Shown here in pieces: positions 37,185-48,288 of a stretch of DNA of 64,000 bases (position 1 is its first letter; each line of letters starts with the position of its first letter). The notes beneath the pieces are model-generated. The model was given only the letters and a program-made list of their open reading frames with translations. It was not told where the DNA came from and ran no database searches. A program made the position numbers and the translations under genes. Location: positions 4,402,001-4,466,000 of the forward strand of contig OY987250.1 of the NCBI GenBank assembly GCA_963920765.1. The letters run 5' to 3'. This DNA comes from Ulota crispa. Taxonomy: Eukaryota > Streptophyta > Bryopsida > Orthotrichales > Orthotrichaceae.

Positions 37185-40100
37185 CAAGTGACCATGGAGA
37201 TGTGGTCCATCACAAAAGGTAAAAATAGCCTCATTGAAAGCATTTATATTTTAGGTACCCCAAATTGTGAGAAGATTTATAAAAACAATGTCAAATTTTA
37301 TGCTACTCTTCTTGCAATTTCTATGATGACAACATGCAATACTCGCTTATGCAACTTTTAACAATAGTATAAAATTGTGTGGGCACTTTACTACTCCAGT
37401 GTCTATTCCCAGAATTGGCAATTGTTTACAATTTTCAACTGGCCATATGGTGACCAACCCATTGTTTAACCTCTCACTGCCTAAGCATATGAAGTTGTCT
37501 TTATTTTATGTGTATTTTGCAATCCGCCAACTATGAGGGGTTAAGGATTAAGACAAATTGTGTTTGGGTTGTGTGTAGGTGGCATTTGTATTGGCTGGAG
37601 GGCAAGGAGAATGCTTGTCCACGGACCCAATTGCGTATGTCCACGTGGACATTGACAACTTACATCATCCCATTCCATTGCTCACAGTGCACCATCAGTT
37701 CCACCCAGTGCCATCTTCCTCATACACATTGTTGCAAGCAATGTTTGGACGCCGTTATCCGGTTTGATAGCTTTGCCACTCACAACCTTTCAATACAAAA
37801 CTTGCAGTAGTTGGACTATTCTATGAAAAATTCAGTTTCAATTTTTTTTTTGTTAAGAAAAAGGGGAATTCCTTTTTTGATAATCTCATGTTTTCACTTT
37901 TTATTTTTTTAGATTATTGTTTGTGAGGAAGTTATCACACAATATTTGCAAAAAGGGAACTCAAATTTTTACGGAATAGTCAAATTTATGCAAGCTTTGT
38001 GTGATTTTATTGAGATGGAGTGTTAATAGTACTTACCACAGCTAAACAACAAGTTCATCATTAGCAATGAACAATCAATATTTTCAAAATATAGGGCTTG
38101 TGCCTTTGAATCCCCCTCTTCTTTTATTTTGAAAATACTTCTCAAAGGACTTTTGAACCTACATAATGAAATGTTTTCGGGCAAATAATGACTTGTCTAC
38201 GGTATCAATCCTCTCAAAACCCTAGAGCTACTCCAAATCTTCCTATGACATAGAGTCTTGAGTTCCCATTCTAGTGAGGTTTAACATTGGACTTATACTA
38301 GTTTGAAACTATGAAAGAAGCCACTTCTCATAGTTTATTCACAAATAGGAAGCACCATTTGTTGGACTACTAGCAACTTATATTCATGAATAGAACTACC
38401 TTAACATACAAGTTGTGTTTTATGACCTCAACAAAGCCCATTTCTATACAAATGGTAGGCTTTGAGAAACTCATTGGATAAGGATGTGCATGTCATGTTT
38501 CAAAATGTGGTGCTATTTTGATGTTATGGTGCTTTTTACTTGGATCTTTATATAAACACAATTAAATAAGAAACTACAGTTGAAGGTTGTGCATATAACA
38601 TGAATGCGTATCTTTATTATGGAAACATAGCTAAAAGAACAGGTCCTAAATGACTAAGTGACAATGACTAAACCATGATTGTACAGTCATTTTACAGTCA
38701 TTTTGTAATTGTTGTATAGTCATTGCAATCATTATCATTTAGTCGTTTAGGACCTATTTTTTTACTAGTGAAATAACATTCCTAATCACTCTTGTAGTTC
38801 ACCATGTTATCCATCCTTATAATGTTTGACTTTCACATCACCTAGTTCTTCTAATGACTACTAGAAACAAGTGTCACCTATTTAATAACCACATGTCGCT
38901 TATTTAACAAGTAGGTAATACTTGCTTTTGATACTCACCGAAAACCACTAGTAAAAATCCAATTTATTCATGGAACTTGCATACATCACTATTTTGATTA
39001 ACCAAGTCACAAAGTAGATTCAAAGCCCACATGACCTTGAATAGCGACACTAGAATTACTAGCACTAATGAACTCTTTATTTACAAAGGAAAGGCACTAT
39101 GACCACAATTATTCTTCCTCTAGACCATGCTACTATATTGTACCATAAGTGGGAGAGTTAACTTATTCTTGCTACATCCCAAGTATTTTTGTTTTGACAA
39201 ATGCCAAAACAAAATACGTTACTTTTTTTTAATGAAAAATGTTGCTGAATCTTTGTGGATGTGTTAGGTTTTTATTTTATTGCTAGACCCAACACTTGGA
39301 ACAAAAGTTTCATGTTCCCAACGCCAATTTTTTTTTAAATGCTTGGCATGTAGGCATCGATGAAATAGAACTCGGGACTTGAGAGAACTTGGGACATGAG
39401 ACGTAGTGTGCATCTATAAGTGCCAAACTTCAACCTCTCCATAAATCAAATTTTGAGAATAAAATCAAACTTGAGATTTAGACCTTGGTGTGAACCACCT
39501 CTAAGTCCTAACTTTTAGCTTCTAGAACAATCAAAATTTGAAAATACAATGGGACTTGGGACTTGAGAAGTAGTACGAAATGCCTCAGTTCCAGTTTTCA
39601 GTCTCTTTGACCAACTAAATTATTGAGAATTTGGTGGAATTTTTAGATTTGATTTGAACCACTTCTAATCCTTGGGTAAAGTGTGCACTTACTTGCAGGT
39701 GGGCTTGTTGGATGAAGAGAGAATACTTCCTGTGGGGCAAGTCATAACGGCTGTGGGTATTTTGGACTCCACGTTGGATGGAAAGCCGGTTATCAAACCA
39801 TGCAGTAGACTTCCCATCTTTTTGTATGGTTGACAAACCTCATACAAGTCATGTGAGATGAGATGATCCTTTCTACATGTGTGTTTTCTACGTGCCCTTT
39901 AATGCGTGTTTTTTTTGAAACAACCACCCGTTTTTTGTCCATATTTTATTGAGTAATATATGGAGGACCATGCCCACATTTGTCCCATATCTATCAGAAT
40001 TAGCAAGTTTGGCAAGAACTAGCAAGATCTAACTCTGTTTAGCCAGAAAAAAATTGCCTAGTGTCCTTATGTTTGACAAAACCCACCATTAGTCATGAGA

Positions 40101-42620
40101 AAGAGGGCTTATATAACTCTACAACAGGAGTCAAATTTCATAGGCATGGAGAAAGTACATATGCCAAAAACGCCATTCTATGTGAAAATGCTCTTGGTGT
40201 TCATTGATAATACAAACTAATTCCTAGATTAGATAATTGTATCTTCAAAAACATTTGCTTTTGGGTTGCAAGATAGCTGCGTAACATGTTCATATGATTT
40301 TTTAGTTTTTTGACTAAAAAACAAGTGACATGTTTCATTGCCCAATTATTTGAATTATTTGAGTTTATGAGGCGGATGTGTAATAATATTTATCAATTTG
40401 AGTAGAAATGCATGGATTATCTTTGAAAATAAAATAATAGAGCTTTTACTTTGGAGTGGGAATAATTTTGTATGCTCTTATTTAGAGCCATTTCCAAAGT
40501 CACACAAATTAGGATTATTTTGGTTTGAAACGAATTATGATTTTTTTTGTTTAGAGGCTCTTGTTTAATTTTTAATGCAATTCTAGCTGCTTACAGAACT
40601 GAGCGCACTAGAGAGCAATTGGTGATGGAGCTTGCTAGTGGAACAAAGTTGTTATTTTGGGTTGGGATCATAGCAACCACCATCTCAACAGGAGTATTAG
40701 GCTATGCTTTTGCTAAGTAAGTTTCAATATTTTCTCTGTGGACAAAGTCAACTACTCTGAAATTTTGATTTTTTTGGCATTGTCAATTGTTTAGAAAAGA
40801 AGTTATTGGAGAAACCACTATTAATAATTTTACTTTGTTTGTTCAAAGATTATTTGTTGTCATTGAGACGTTACTCTTCAAATAGAACATATGTTTTATA
40901 CTTGTGTGCATAAAGGAGTTCAAAGAATTTGGAAATGATGAACTCTTTTAATGTTGTTAGTTTTGCATGAACCAAAGTTCTTAATTCTTATTTACAATTT
41001 TAAAGATTCTAAAATAGATGAATTCTTATATCAAATCATGGTAGTTACAATTGATAGTTAGTATCCATTGGTTTAGTAGCGTTCATGTTAATCCTTAACC
41101 CCTAAAGGACCGAGCAACCATTGTATGTATATGTACGCTATCATATAATGGACATTTGCTACCAACAAAAAGTTTTAATTGGGATCTTGACTAGCTCACT
41201 AGAACCGCATTTGTCTATATTCTAACTTTTGTGTTGATATCAAATGTAGTAGAGGTGTGGATGCATTCTAAATACCACTTATACAGCACTATACAGAGTA
41301 TGTACAATGTTTGCTTGGTCCTTTGGGGGTTAAACATCCAATGGAGATAGTAGATGTGTTGCCATGTAATTTACATTTGCTACGTACTAATAAGAATTTT
41401 TAAAATTGGGATCTCGAGTAGCTTACTAGAACAGCATTGACCAATATTCCATCTTTTTATTGATCTCAAATGTAAGAAAGGTGTGGACCCATTCCAAATA
41501 TTGAAAAAATACCATATATTGTATTGTCCACAAAGGCACTTTCAAACATTTAACCCCTCACCGCCCAAGGGGCCCAAATTGGACCTCTCTGAATTTTATT
41601 CACATTGCGTGACCTTTTTTCAAGATTCTTTTAATGATTACTATTTAATTCTTATAGAAGTTTAGTTTCAGCATTGGGATTTTGATTTTGAAAATGAATT
41701 AAAGTGATTTGTCAATTCAAGATTTTGTGCAAGGGTGTCCGTTATAAATCTTCACTTTCTAGTTTTGAAGGCTCTTGGAAATGAGCTTCAAATACACTAG
41801 AACTTGGAGAAAAAATCACATTAAAAATTCAATTTAAAAATTGTAAAACAAATTTTGAGAAGCTGTAAATTGATTGGGGTTATGCAAGTTATACTTTACA
41901 TACTTATATTTTTTTTGGTACCCTTTGTTTTAGGTTTGAGATGCAAAAAGAGAATTGCAAGACTTCAAATCACTTTTGTAATTTTAACACTCTCATGATC
42001 AAACATTATAATCTTTCAATCCACAAGTGATATTGTTGTGATTTCTTTTCCTATGTGATTTATAACATGTCTACTTTGAATTTGTACGGCTGCATTTCAG
42101 AGCAAATTGATAAGATTGATAAAAATGCCAGCATTTTGTTCACTTTCTATTAAATTCTAAGATACTCAAAAATACCATGGACAGTGAGGAGTTAACCTCT
42201 CATTGCCTAAGCAACCAAAATCCAACCCGTTTTTTTTTGGGTATTTTGAGATTCACCAGTAATGAGGGGGTAAGGGATAATATTCAAATTGCATGACCTA
42301 ATTATTCATTTTAAAATGTTGTAAGTTGCAGGAATTATTTGAAGTGGAAGCAACGTCAAGAAGTGGAGCGACAAAGACAAATTGATGAAGAAAATAGACA
42401 AAATAGATTAATAGAAGAAGAAGCCGAGAATTTATCTGAGATTCCTGAAGGAGAATTGTGTGTTGTATGTTTGTTGAGGAGGAGGCGGTCTGCTTTCATA
42501 CCCTGTGGTCATAGGGTATGTTGTGTTGGATGTGCCCAAAGAGTTGAACGTGGAGTAGATTCTCGTTGTCCTGTTTGTAGGCAAGATGTCTCTAGTACCA
42601 TGAGAGTGTTTGACGCTTGA
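34773..42620 (+). CDS. SPL2: SP1-like2 type RING E3 ubiquitin ligase
   Basis: Seven exons with consistent phases: 34773-35015, 35860-36039, 36882-36986, 37579-37761, 39699-39823, 40597-40716, 42332-42620; 414 residues (Arabidopsis SPL2 is about 380). Residues ~19-36 (GVVLGLGMTCLAIKTW) and ~296-318 (LLFWVGIIATTISTGVLGY) are membrane segments; the GIDE-type domain lies between, including YPV|GLLDEERILPVGQVITAVGI. The C-terminal RING is at 362-401 (CVVC...CGH...CVGCA...CPVC), all ligands present. Known family: MAPL/MUL1-like ligases of the plastid envelope, mitochondrial and peroxisomal membranes, controlling import machinery and organelle quality. The short Trp-rich exon 3 was placed by homology (YNEWRGLFGWGFEWRGLLGW) and flawless AG/GT borders. 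The start is the first ATG; an upstream in-frame TTG was rejected. Exon 2's acceptor is the least certain. Confidence 0.9.
36122..36344. mobile_element. TA-type MITE (AGGTAGG family), copy 5, in SPL2 intron 2
   Basis: Left end AAGGTTGGAGCACCCAGTAC, right end TTGGGTGCTCTTACCTACCTTA, with inverted arms ('actaggtggtcattct' against 'agaatgactgccttgt'). It is the uninterrupted relative of 21345-22892. Confidence 0.65.
36345..36630. mobile_element. Degenerate copy of the 46154 MITE in SPL2 intron 2
   Basis: Contains 'gaagtttgcaatattt', 'aggcatttgttttgttgtgca' and 'gcacaacaaaat', in the same order as 46154-46478. The ends are degraded. Confidence 0.55.
37149..37182. repeat. (TA)n microsatellite in SPL2 intron 3
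   Basis: Uninterrupted alternating TA of about 34 bases. Confidence 0.9.
37466..37544. mobile_element. Tiny TTAA-flanked element, family F, SPL2 intron 3
   Basis: 79 bp, TTAACCTCTCACTGCCTAAG to ACTATGAGGGGTTAA. It ends 34 bp before the acceptor of exon 4. A sister copy is at 42192-42274. Confidence 0.6.
38626..38770. mobile_element. CACTA-type MITE in SPL2 intron 4
   Basis: Right end ACGACT-like arm closing TTTTTTTACTAGTG; left end CATAGCTAAAAGAACAGGTCC is its decayed inverse. Flanked by AAA on both sides. The arms invert 'aggtcctaaatgactaa' and 'ttagtcgtttaggacct'. Confidence 0.6.
41095..41333. mobile_element. TTAA-flanked MITE, family C-like, SPL2 intron 6
   Basis: Starts TTAACCCCTAAAGGACCGAG and ends CTTGGTCCTTTGGGGGTTAA; 239 bp. 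Confidence 0.7.
41550..42195 (+). mobile_element. TTAA-flanked MITE, family A, copy 4, SPL2 intron 6
   Basis: Starts TTAACCCCTCACCGCCCAAG and ends CATGGACAGTGAGGAGTTAA. The body matches 35-677 in the same orientation. Its right TTAA is also the left TTAA of the next element. Confidence 0.75.
42192..42274. mobile_element. Tiny TTAA-type element, family F, SPL2 intron 6
   Basis: Starts TTAACCTCTCATTGCCTAAG and ends AGTAATGAGGGGGTAA. It stops 57 bp before exon 7 and is related to 37466-37544 in the same gene. Confidence 0.55.
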
Positions 42621-42944
42621 TAATTGTAAAACATTGTACACTAAATAGTGAAATTAGGTCACCTTAACAACTACACCAAATAATGCGTGTAGTTTAGTGC
42701 ATCTAGTTTGCCTTCACAAGTAGGTTGCCTTATCCTAAAAATTCACCTCATGATTTATCTTGTGGTCATTTGGAGGCGCATGTGACTCTCCAAACATTAA
42801 GATTTTACATGGTTTATGGTTTGGACATTGTCAATTTCTTTTTGTGCACCATTGTTGTTGTTACCAAATCTTTATTGTTGTTAAAGTTTGTTTATTGCAA
42901 TAACTATTGATAAAAATAATTGTAGTATCAGTAAGTATTTATAA
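42621..42944. other. SPL2 3' flank
   Basis: Presumed 3' untranslated region and spacer. No separate gene seen. Confidence 0.4.
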
Positions 42945-43285
42945 GGAATTGCTAAAACCACACTCAAAATTGCTAACACCACAACTTTGTGAGCATATTA
43001 TTAAAGAATTTAATCTCATTTATTTTTATTCAAGTGGTTCACCATTTGTTCAATCACAACATTACCACCTCTTTCAAAGAAAGAAGAACAAATAACATAT
43101 TTTTTTGAAATTTTATTGCACCATTGCTATTTTTTGAAGTATTTTTGTTTCTAGTAATTCAAAAAGTCCTATATTTTTAGTTTCACAAAACAAACGCTTG
43201 AAAGTTTTGGTCCCATGGTTTCTAAAAAGGCAAGGGTATCTATGCAAATATAACAAACTTCAAGGATATTCATGAAATTTTCCCT
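42945..43285. repeat. Composite of two MITE fragments
   Basis: The left part (to ~43185) aligns with the left half of 47874-48280 ('tattcaagtggttcaccatt', 'caaaaagtcctatatttt'). The right part (~43190-43285) aligns with the right half of 46154-46478 ('aagggtatctatgcaaata', 'gaaattttccct'). Confidence 0.55.
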
Positions 43286-43729
43286 ACAATATAGAATTTA
43301 CTTTAAAATAAAAAATAGTTGTGGATCCATTTTTTTATATTATTATTATAATGAAGAATTTTTGGGCTTGCTAATAATGATCCATGGTCTATATTTTATT
43401 TGAGATTTAGTACAATACGGTGCATGACACTTATAACCAACAACTCCCAATTCAAATTGGTTAACCTAAGATTTTGTCAAAGAAAAAGTTATCAAAATTC
43501 AAATTCACCAAGACAAAACTTAGGATTTGTCCCATTTATTAATGGAATTACTTTTGAGCTAATGAGTATATATGTTGTGCTTTAGTATTTCTTGTTTGAC
43601 CAATAGTTGTTCGTTATAATTGTCATTGTCATGCACTATAGAACTCGTAGTTTTAGAAAGAAAAAAGCAAGAGAACGGGGATACTGTTCATCCGTCATCA
43701 TCCCGATTCCCGACTCTAGGGAAGAGACT

Positions 43730-43743
43730 AGGGTTTAGGGTTT
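43730..43743 (+). promoter_or_regulatory. Telo-box before NUFIP
   Basis: AGGGTTTAGGGTTT lies just upstream of the NUFIP leader and start. Such telo-boxes are common in promoters and leaders of plant ribosome-biogenesis and translation genes, which fits the role of this gene. Function inferred from position and gene type. Confidence 0.55.
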
Positions 43744-43825
43744 AACGAGCTTCGCTTTCGAAGCTTTGAGATTTCGCAAAACCACAGCGAGCAGTGGCGA
43801 GCGTAGGAATTTCTCGCCTTCCCAA

Positions 43826-46800
43826 ATGAGGCCCGCACATCCGAACATGTATGGGCAACCGACGTACGTGTTGCCTCCGAATCCCGTTCAATATTTCACT
43901 TCGTCCAATCCTCCGCTTCCGCAGTATGTTAGAAATCCGCAGGATGTCCAACAACTGCAGCAATCGCAGCAGCAGCAGCTGCAGCAGCCCGTGTACTTGG
44001 TGCCTCAGATGCCTCAGATGCATCAGTATCCCGGTCTCGTTGGAATGCCCGGCCAAGTTGTAGGAAATCCAATTCCTCAAGCTATGCCGATCCAAGGAGT
44101 TCAGGCCGGGTGGGCGTATCGGCCAGCTATGGCGGAACCTGCCCCTGTGTGGGGTTACGGTGCCAGGGGATATAACGAACCGCCGAAACAGGAGCCGAGG
44201 AATTGGCAGCCGGCTCCTCCGCAAGGGTACGCTGGCCCTGGTGGAGGTTTTGGCAATGCAGTTGGAAATTTTCAATTGAGAGCAGATGGCCATGGCAATG
44301 CGGTTGGAAATTTTCAGGGGAGAACAGACGGCCACGGCAATGGTCCGGGAAAATTTCAAGGGAGACCAGAAAATGTGCAGTCATTTGGGAAGCCAAGTAT
44401 TAGTGAGGTGAAAAGGCCAGACAGGGGTTTTGAGAATTGCCGGCATCGCCCTTCTGGTGGTGCTCCCGGTCGCAGCCAGCAAATGATTCGCCAAGCAATG
44501 CCTTTCCAGCCTTCTGCACCGTAAGTAGAAAGCCTTCAAACTTAAACCCTAACTAAGACCTCATGTTTCTTCCCCAGTCTTCTGCACAGTAAGTAGAAAG
44601 CCTTCAAACCCAAACCCTAATTTAGACCCTCATGTTTCTTCTCCAGCATTTTTGCACCGTAAGTAGAAAGCCTTGAAACTTAAACCCTACTTTCGACCTC
44701 ATGTTTCTTCTCCAGCACTTTTGCACCGTAAGTAGAAAGCCTTGAAACTTAAACCCTACTTTCGACCTCATGTTTCTTCTCCAGCATTTTTGCACCGTAA
44801 GTAGAAAGCCTTGAAACTTAAACCCTAATTTCGACCTCATGTTTCTTCCCCAGTCTTCTGCACAGTACGTAGAAATCTTTAAATTCAAACCCTAATTTAG
44901 ACCCTCATGTTTCTTCTACGCAGTTTTGAATGCCCGTAGGTCATTCTTTTATCCGGCTGGTTTGTCCTTTGACCTATACACGCAATGGTCTTTACTGATA
45001 TAGGAGTTGTAATCATCTGATCTGTGAATGTTTCACAACATGATCGAGTTGGTCGTTATCAAATCATGCACCATTGGTTTACTAGAGACATGTGTTTGGC
45101 GTTGTTGGATTTGTCACTCTCCTGTTGACGTGTGCTTACGACTGTTTCAGTTTGCAGTCAAAACAGCTGAGTTGTGAACCTTGTGAGAAGACCTTTTCTG
45201 CCTATGGCCAATACACAGCGCATATGAACACTCACGTACGGTGTGACGACCCTGGTTGTTCATTTTTGGCTTCTGGTAAGAAGATTTAGCCAGTCTTTTC
45301 CTGACAATGTTCTGTGTTCTGCATGTTTTGGCTCCATTGTTGCTCTTTCTGCAGAATCGAAGTTTTGTGACACGTGTCACTGGTTTTTGAATTGTGCAGG
45401 AAAGGTTGTGAAAGAGCATAAGCTAACGGCCCATAGCAAACCCAGTAATCCGTTCGCCATAAAGTAAGCTCCAAAATTGTGTCAAATTTTGAGTAATTTG
45501 TGTTTAACTTAGTTTTTCTAATCTTCAATTTCCTAACTTGTTTTTTAATGGTTTCACTCTGGTGGATTTGTTTAGGGCTGCATGGAGAAAATCAAAAGAA
45601 AGTAACGCTGAAATTAGAGCATGGCGTGAAGAGAGGAAGAGGAACTATCCCACTAGGTTAAACATTCAGCGCAAGGTAATAAGAAATTTCTCTTAAGCAA
45701 TTCCACTAATCAATAGAAGTTTTGCATGTTATGCTAAAAACTCTTTCTGAAGTACAACTGCAAGGTTGTTGAAGGATGTTCTCTCTTCCTTGTATCTCAT
45801 ATTAAACAAGATCCCGCACTTTAAGACATGTCTGTACTTGGAACTTTTGCAGAAAGAGATCCTTGAAGGAAAGGTAGCAAGGGGAGAGCTAATTGATGAA
45901 GATACCAGGCAGCGCCGACAGGTAATTCTCAAAATAACCCTCCCATTTATAACACAACATCATAACTAACCTTCGTCATTTTCAAATTTCTTGGGAGGTG
46001 TCAACCTCGTAACAACTTGTCAGGTAGTTCAGTTTGTGTGGTTTTGCTCTAAGCCTATTCTAGCCATGTCGTTGCTAATACCCAGAGCTGCCCAATTTCC
46101 TCTTACAGAGCAAGCGAGAGAGAATGTTAGGACCAAGCGGCTAGTTCGTAATAGGGAAAATTTCATGGATACCCCTGAAGTTTGCAATATTTACACAGAT
46201 ACCCCTGCTTATTCAGAAATTACACAAAGACCCTTGGACCATAATTTTTAGGCATTTGTTTTGTTGTGCTCATACTTCCTTCATGACCAATGTTGAAGAA
46301 GGGAATGTAATGAAACAAAAAAGAAGCCACGTGCGCCCAAAGGAAGAAGGGAAGTGGCATGCACAACAAAACAAACACCTGAAAATTTATGGTCCAAGGG
46401 TATTTGTGCAATCTCTGAAAAAGCAGGGGTATCTATGTAAATATTGCAAACTTCAGGGGTATCCATGAAGCTTTTCCCTTTGTAATATAGAGGACATAAA
46501 GCATATTAAACTGGTTTTCACGGTTGGTCTTTCTATTCTACTCTCCCTTAACGAACTTTAACACGTTTTGAGAGTTTCAACGGTGCAGAGAATGAAGGAG
46601 ATTCTAGCAAAGCAGGCTGAGTTAGGAGTTCCAGTTGCTGAAGTTCCGGAATACTATTTATCTCACAAAGACAACGATGGAGCAAGACACCTGAAGAACT
46701 CAGACCGAAGCAATGAATCTGACTCAAGAAAACGAAAGCTTGCTACAGAAGAACATCCTTTAAAATCAGCTCGCATGAACACCAGTGATAGCAACGCCAA

Positions 46801-47347
46801 CGCCGAGCTTCATACACAACCTGAGTGCAAGCTCACCGAGGAGGTGAAAACTTTGCCTCCAAGAGATGAAGCAAGGAGTCAGGCTCCGGGGAAACCTGCC
46901 AGAACGCAATGCTACTTTAACCAGCGAGGTCGGTGTAAAAAGGGAAACAAGTGTCACTTTGCACACAGTCGTGTTAAAAAAAGTGGAGGCAAAGGTACTA
47001 CTACTACTACTACAGGCAGAGGTCGTCATCAGAAAAATGCCGTTGTGGAGAAGAAGAGACCACCGACGTTGCTGTCGAAGCTGTTGCAATCTGAGATCAC
47101 TCGTGACAAGAGTTACCTCTTGCAATGTCTTAGGTTTTTTGTGAACAATAATTTCCTGCTGGATGGGATTGTGCAACAAGCATGGGAGTCTGATATGTTG
47201 GACACAGAGGAGAGTTCTGATTACTCGGAGGGGGAGGTTGTGGAAGCGCCTGACGTGTTGTTAGCAGATTCGGTTATCATCAATACGCTTCTCTCGGAAC
47301 GCCCTGAGGTTCTGGCTAAGGTTCTCGAAATGGAAACCGAGGTTTGA
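43826..47347 (+). CDS. NUFIP: NUFIP, box C/D snoRNP assembly factor
   Basis: Six main exons with agreeing phases: 43826-44520, 45151-45275, 45400-45463, 45576-45675, 45853-45921, 46589-47347; 603 residues if the donor at 44521 joins the acceptor at 45150. The N terminus is Gln/Pro/Gly-rich and disordered, with three near-repeats of GNAVGNFQ. Residues 240-260 form a C2H2 finger (CEPCEKTF...H...H), and 263-285 a second C2H2-like unit. Residues ~297-328 carry the NUFIP signature (AWRKSKESNAEIRAWREER, YPTRLNIQRK). Residues 459-477 are a CCCH finger (C-x7-C-x5-C-x3-H). Known family role: nuclear adaptor bridging 15.5K/SNU13 with the R2TP machinery during C/D snoRNP maturation. The first ATG at 43826 is used; upstream TTG rejected. 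A tandem splice-site array follows exon 1, so N-terminal isoforms are possible. Confidence 0.9.
44521..44935 (+). repeat. ~69-bp tandem array of splice donors and acceptors in NUFIP intron 1
   Basis: Six head-to-tail units of 68-70 bp. Each begins at a donor (GTAAGTAG at 44521, 44589, 44659, 44728 and 44797; GTACGTAG at 44865). Each ends with a pyrimidine tract and CAG (44577, 44646, 44715, 44784, 44853, and 44923 in diverged form). Between each CAG and the next donor lie only 11-12 bases, TCTTCTGCACA or CATTTTTGCACC. These resemble the last bases of exon 1 (CTTCTGCACC). The array therefore arose by duplicating the exon 1 end together with the start of the intron. Confidence 0.85.
46154..46478. 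mobile_element. MULE-type MITE in NUFIP intron 5
   Basis: Inverted ends GGGAAAATTTCATGGATACC and GGTATCCATGAAGCTTTTCCC region, with arms matching over more than 100 bp. Flanks TTCGTAATA and TTTGTAATA agree at 8 of 9 positions, a 9-bp target duplication. Relatives at 36345-36630 and 43190-43285. Confidence 0.8.
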
Positions 47348-47865
47348 TGTATCTTGGCTTGGCTTTAGAACTAGGGAGAGAGTGAGAGAGAGAGGGAGAG
47401 TTTCAAGTAGATTAGTATTTCTTTAACTCTTTTATATATATTTTTATATTTTTTTCCATAGGGGGCTTCAATGCGTGTATCCACGTCGGTATCACATTTT
47501 TGTTTTTCCACTTGCAACTTTTTTTTTTGTCTTGCTTAGGTTTCGGTAGAGTAGAACCTAAGATGAAGTTTGAAATGTCACTTTTGTACTGTTACTGAAC
47601 TCTTGGTTTTTTCAATGTTAGATGCTGACTTGTGTTTGGTGCCTCTGTTGATGTATGTACGTATTTCTTTCCATTTAACAATTCTGCGATTATGTACTGG
47701 AAGGTTATGTTTGTGTTTTATGATGTATGCTCTAAGTACATGAGGATGGAGTTGAAGTGTTTGGTGTTGATGAATATGTCTATCTTAGATATATTTCTTC
47801 TTCTTGGCCTATCTGAATTCCAGGAATGGAACTTGAGAATTGTATGGGAAAGTTTTACGAGATAA
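47348..47865 (+). other. NUFIP 3' untranslated region and flank
   Basis: Contains a GAGAGAGA tract after the stop and T-rich stretches; no separate gene supported. Confidence 0.5.
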
Positions 47866-47873
47866 TAAATCAA

Positions 47874-48280
47874 GGGAATTACTACAGCGACACCCTAAAT
47901 TGCTAACGGGACATCCCATCTGAGCATGAAATTTGATAATTTAGTGCTATTTTTTATTTATTAAGTGGTCCATCATTCATTCAATCACGACATTATCATC
48001 TCTGTGAAAGAAAACATGACAAATACAATTTTTTTTTAAAATATTATTGCACCAATCCTATTTTTTGATATATTTTTGCTTTAAGTAACTCAAAAGTCCT
48101 ATATTTTTGGTTTGAAATTGAAATGCACCTATTTTTTATAGTAGAGCCTTAGAATGATAAAGGTAAAACAAATCTCTTAATCCAAATAAAAAAATCAGCA
48201 AAATCAACATTAAAAATCACATTTTCATGCTCAGAGGGGGTGTCCCGTTAGCAATTTAAGGTGTTATTGTAGTAATTCCT
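47874..48280. mobile_element. MITE with ~43-bp inverted ends and 8-bp target duplication
   Basis: Left end GGGAATTACTACAGCGACAC; right end ATTGTAGTAATTCCT, inverted over ~43 bp including 'aaattgctaacgggaca'. TAAATCAA flanks both sides (47866-47873, 48281-48288). An 8-bp duplication would fit hAT, 9 bp with one mismatch would fit MULE; not resolved. Confidence 0.75.
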
Positions 48281-48288
48281 TAAATCAA

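Noticed and set aside
43742-44359. 205-codon minus-strand frame opposite NUFIP exon 1
   Set aside because: Shadow of the real exon, whose splice phase and homology are on the plus strand.
44622-44888. Repetitive minus-strand peptide with a repeated FKFQGFLLTVQKCW unit
   Set aside because: Simply the antisense reading of the 69-bp splice-site array.
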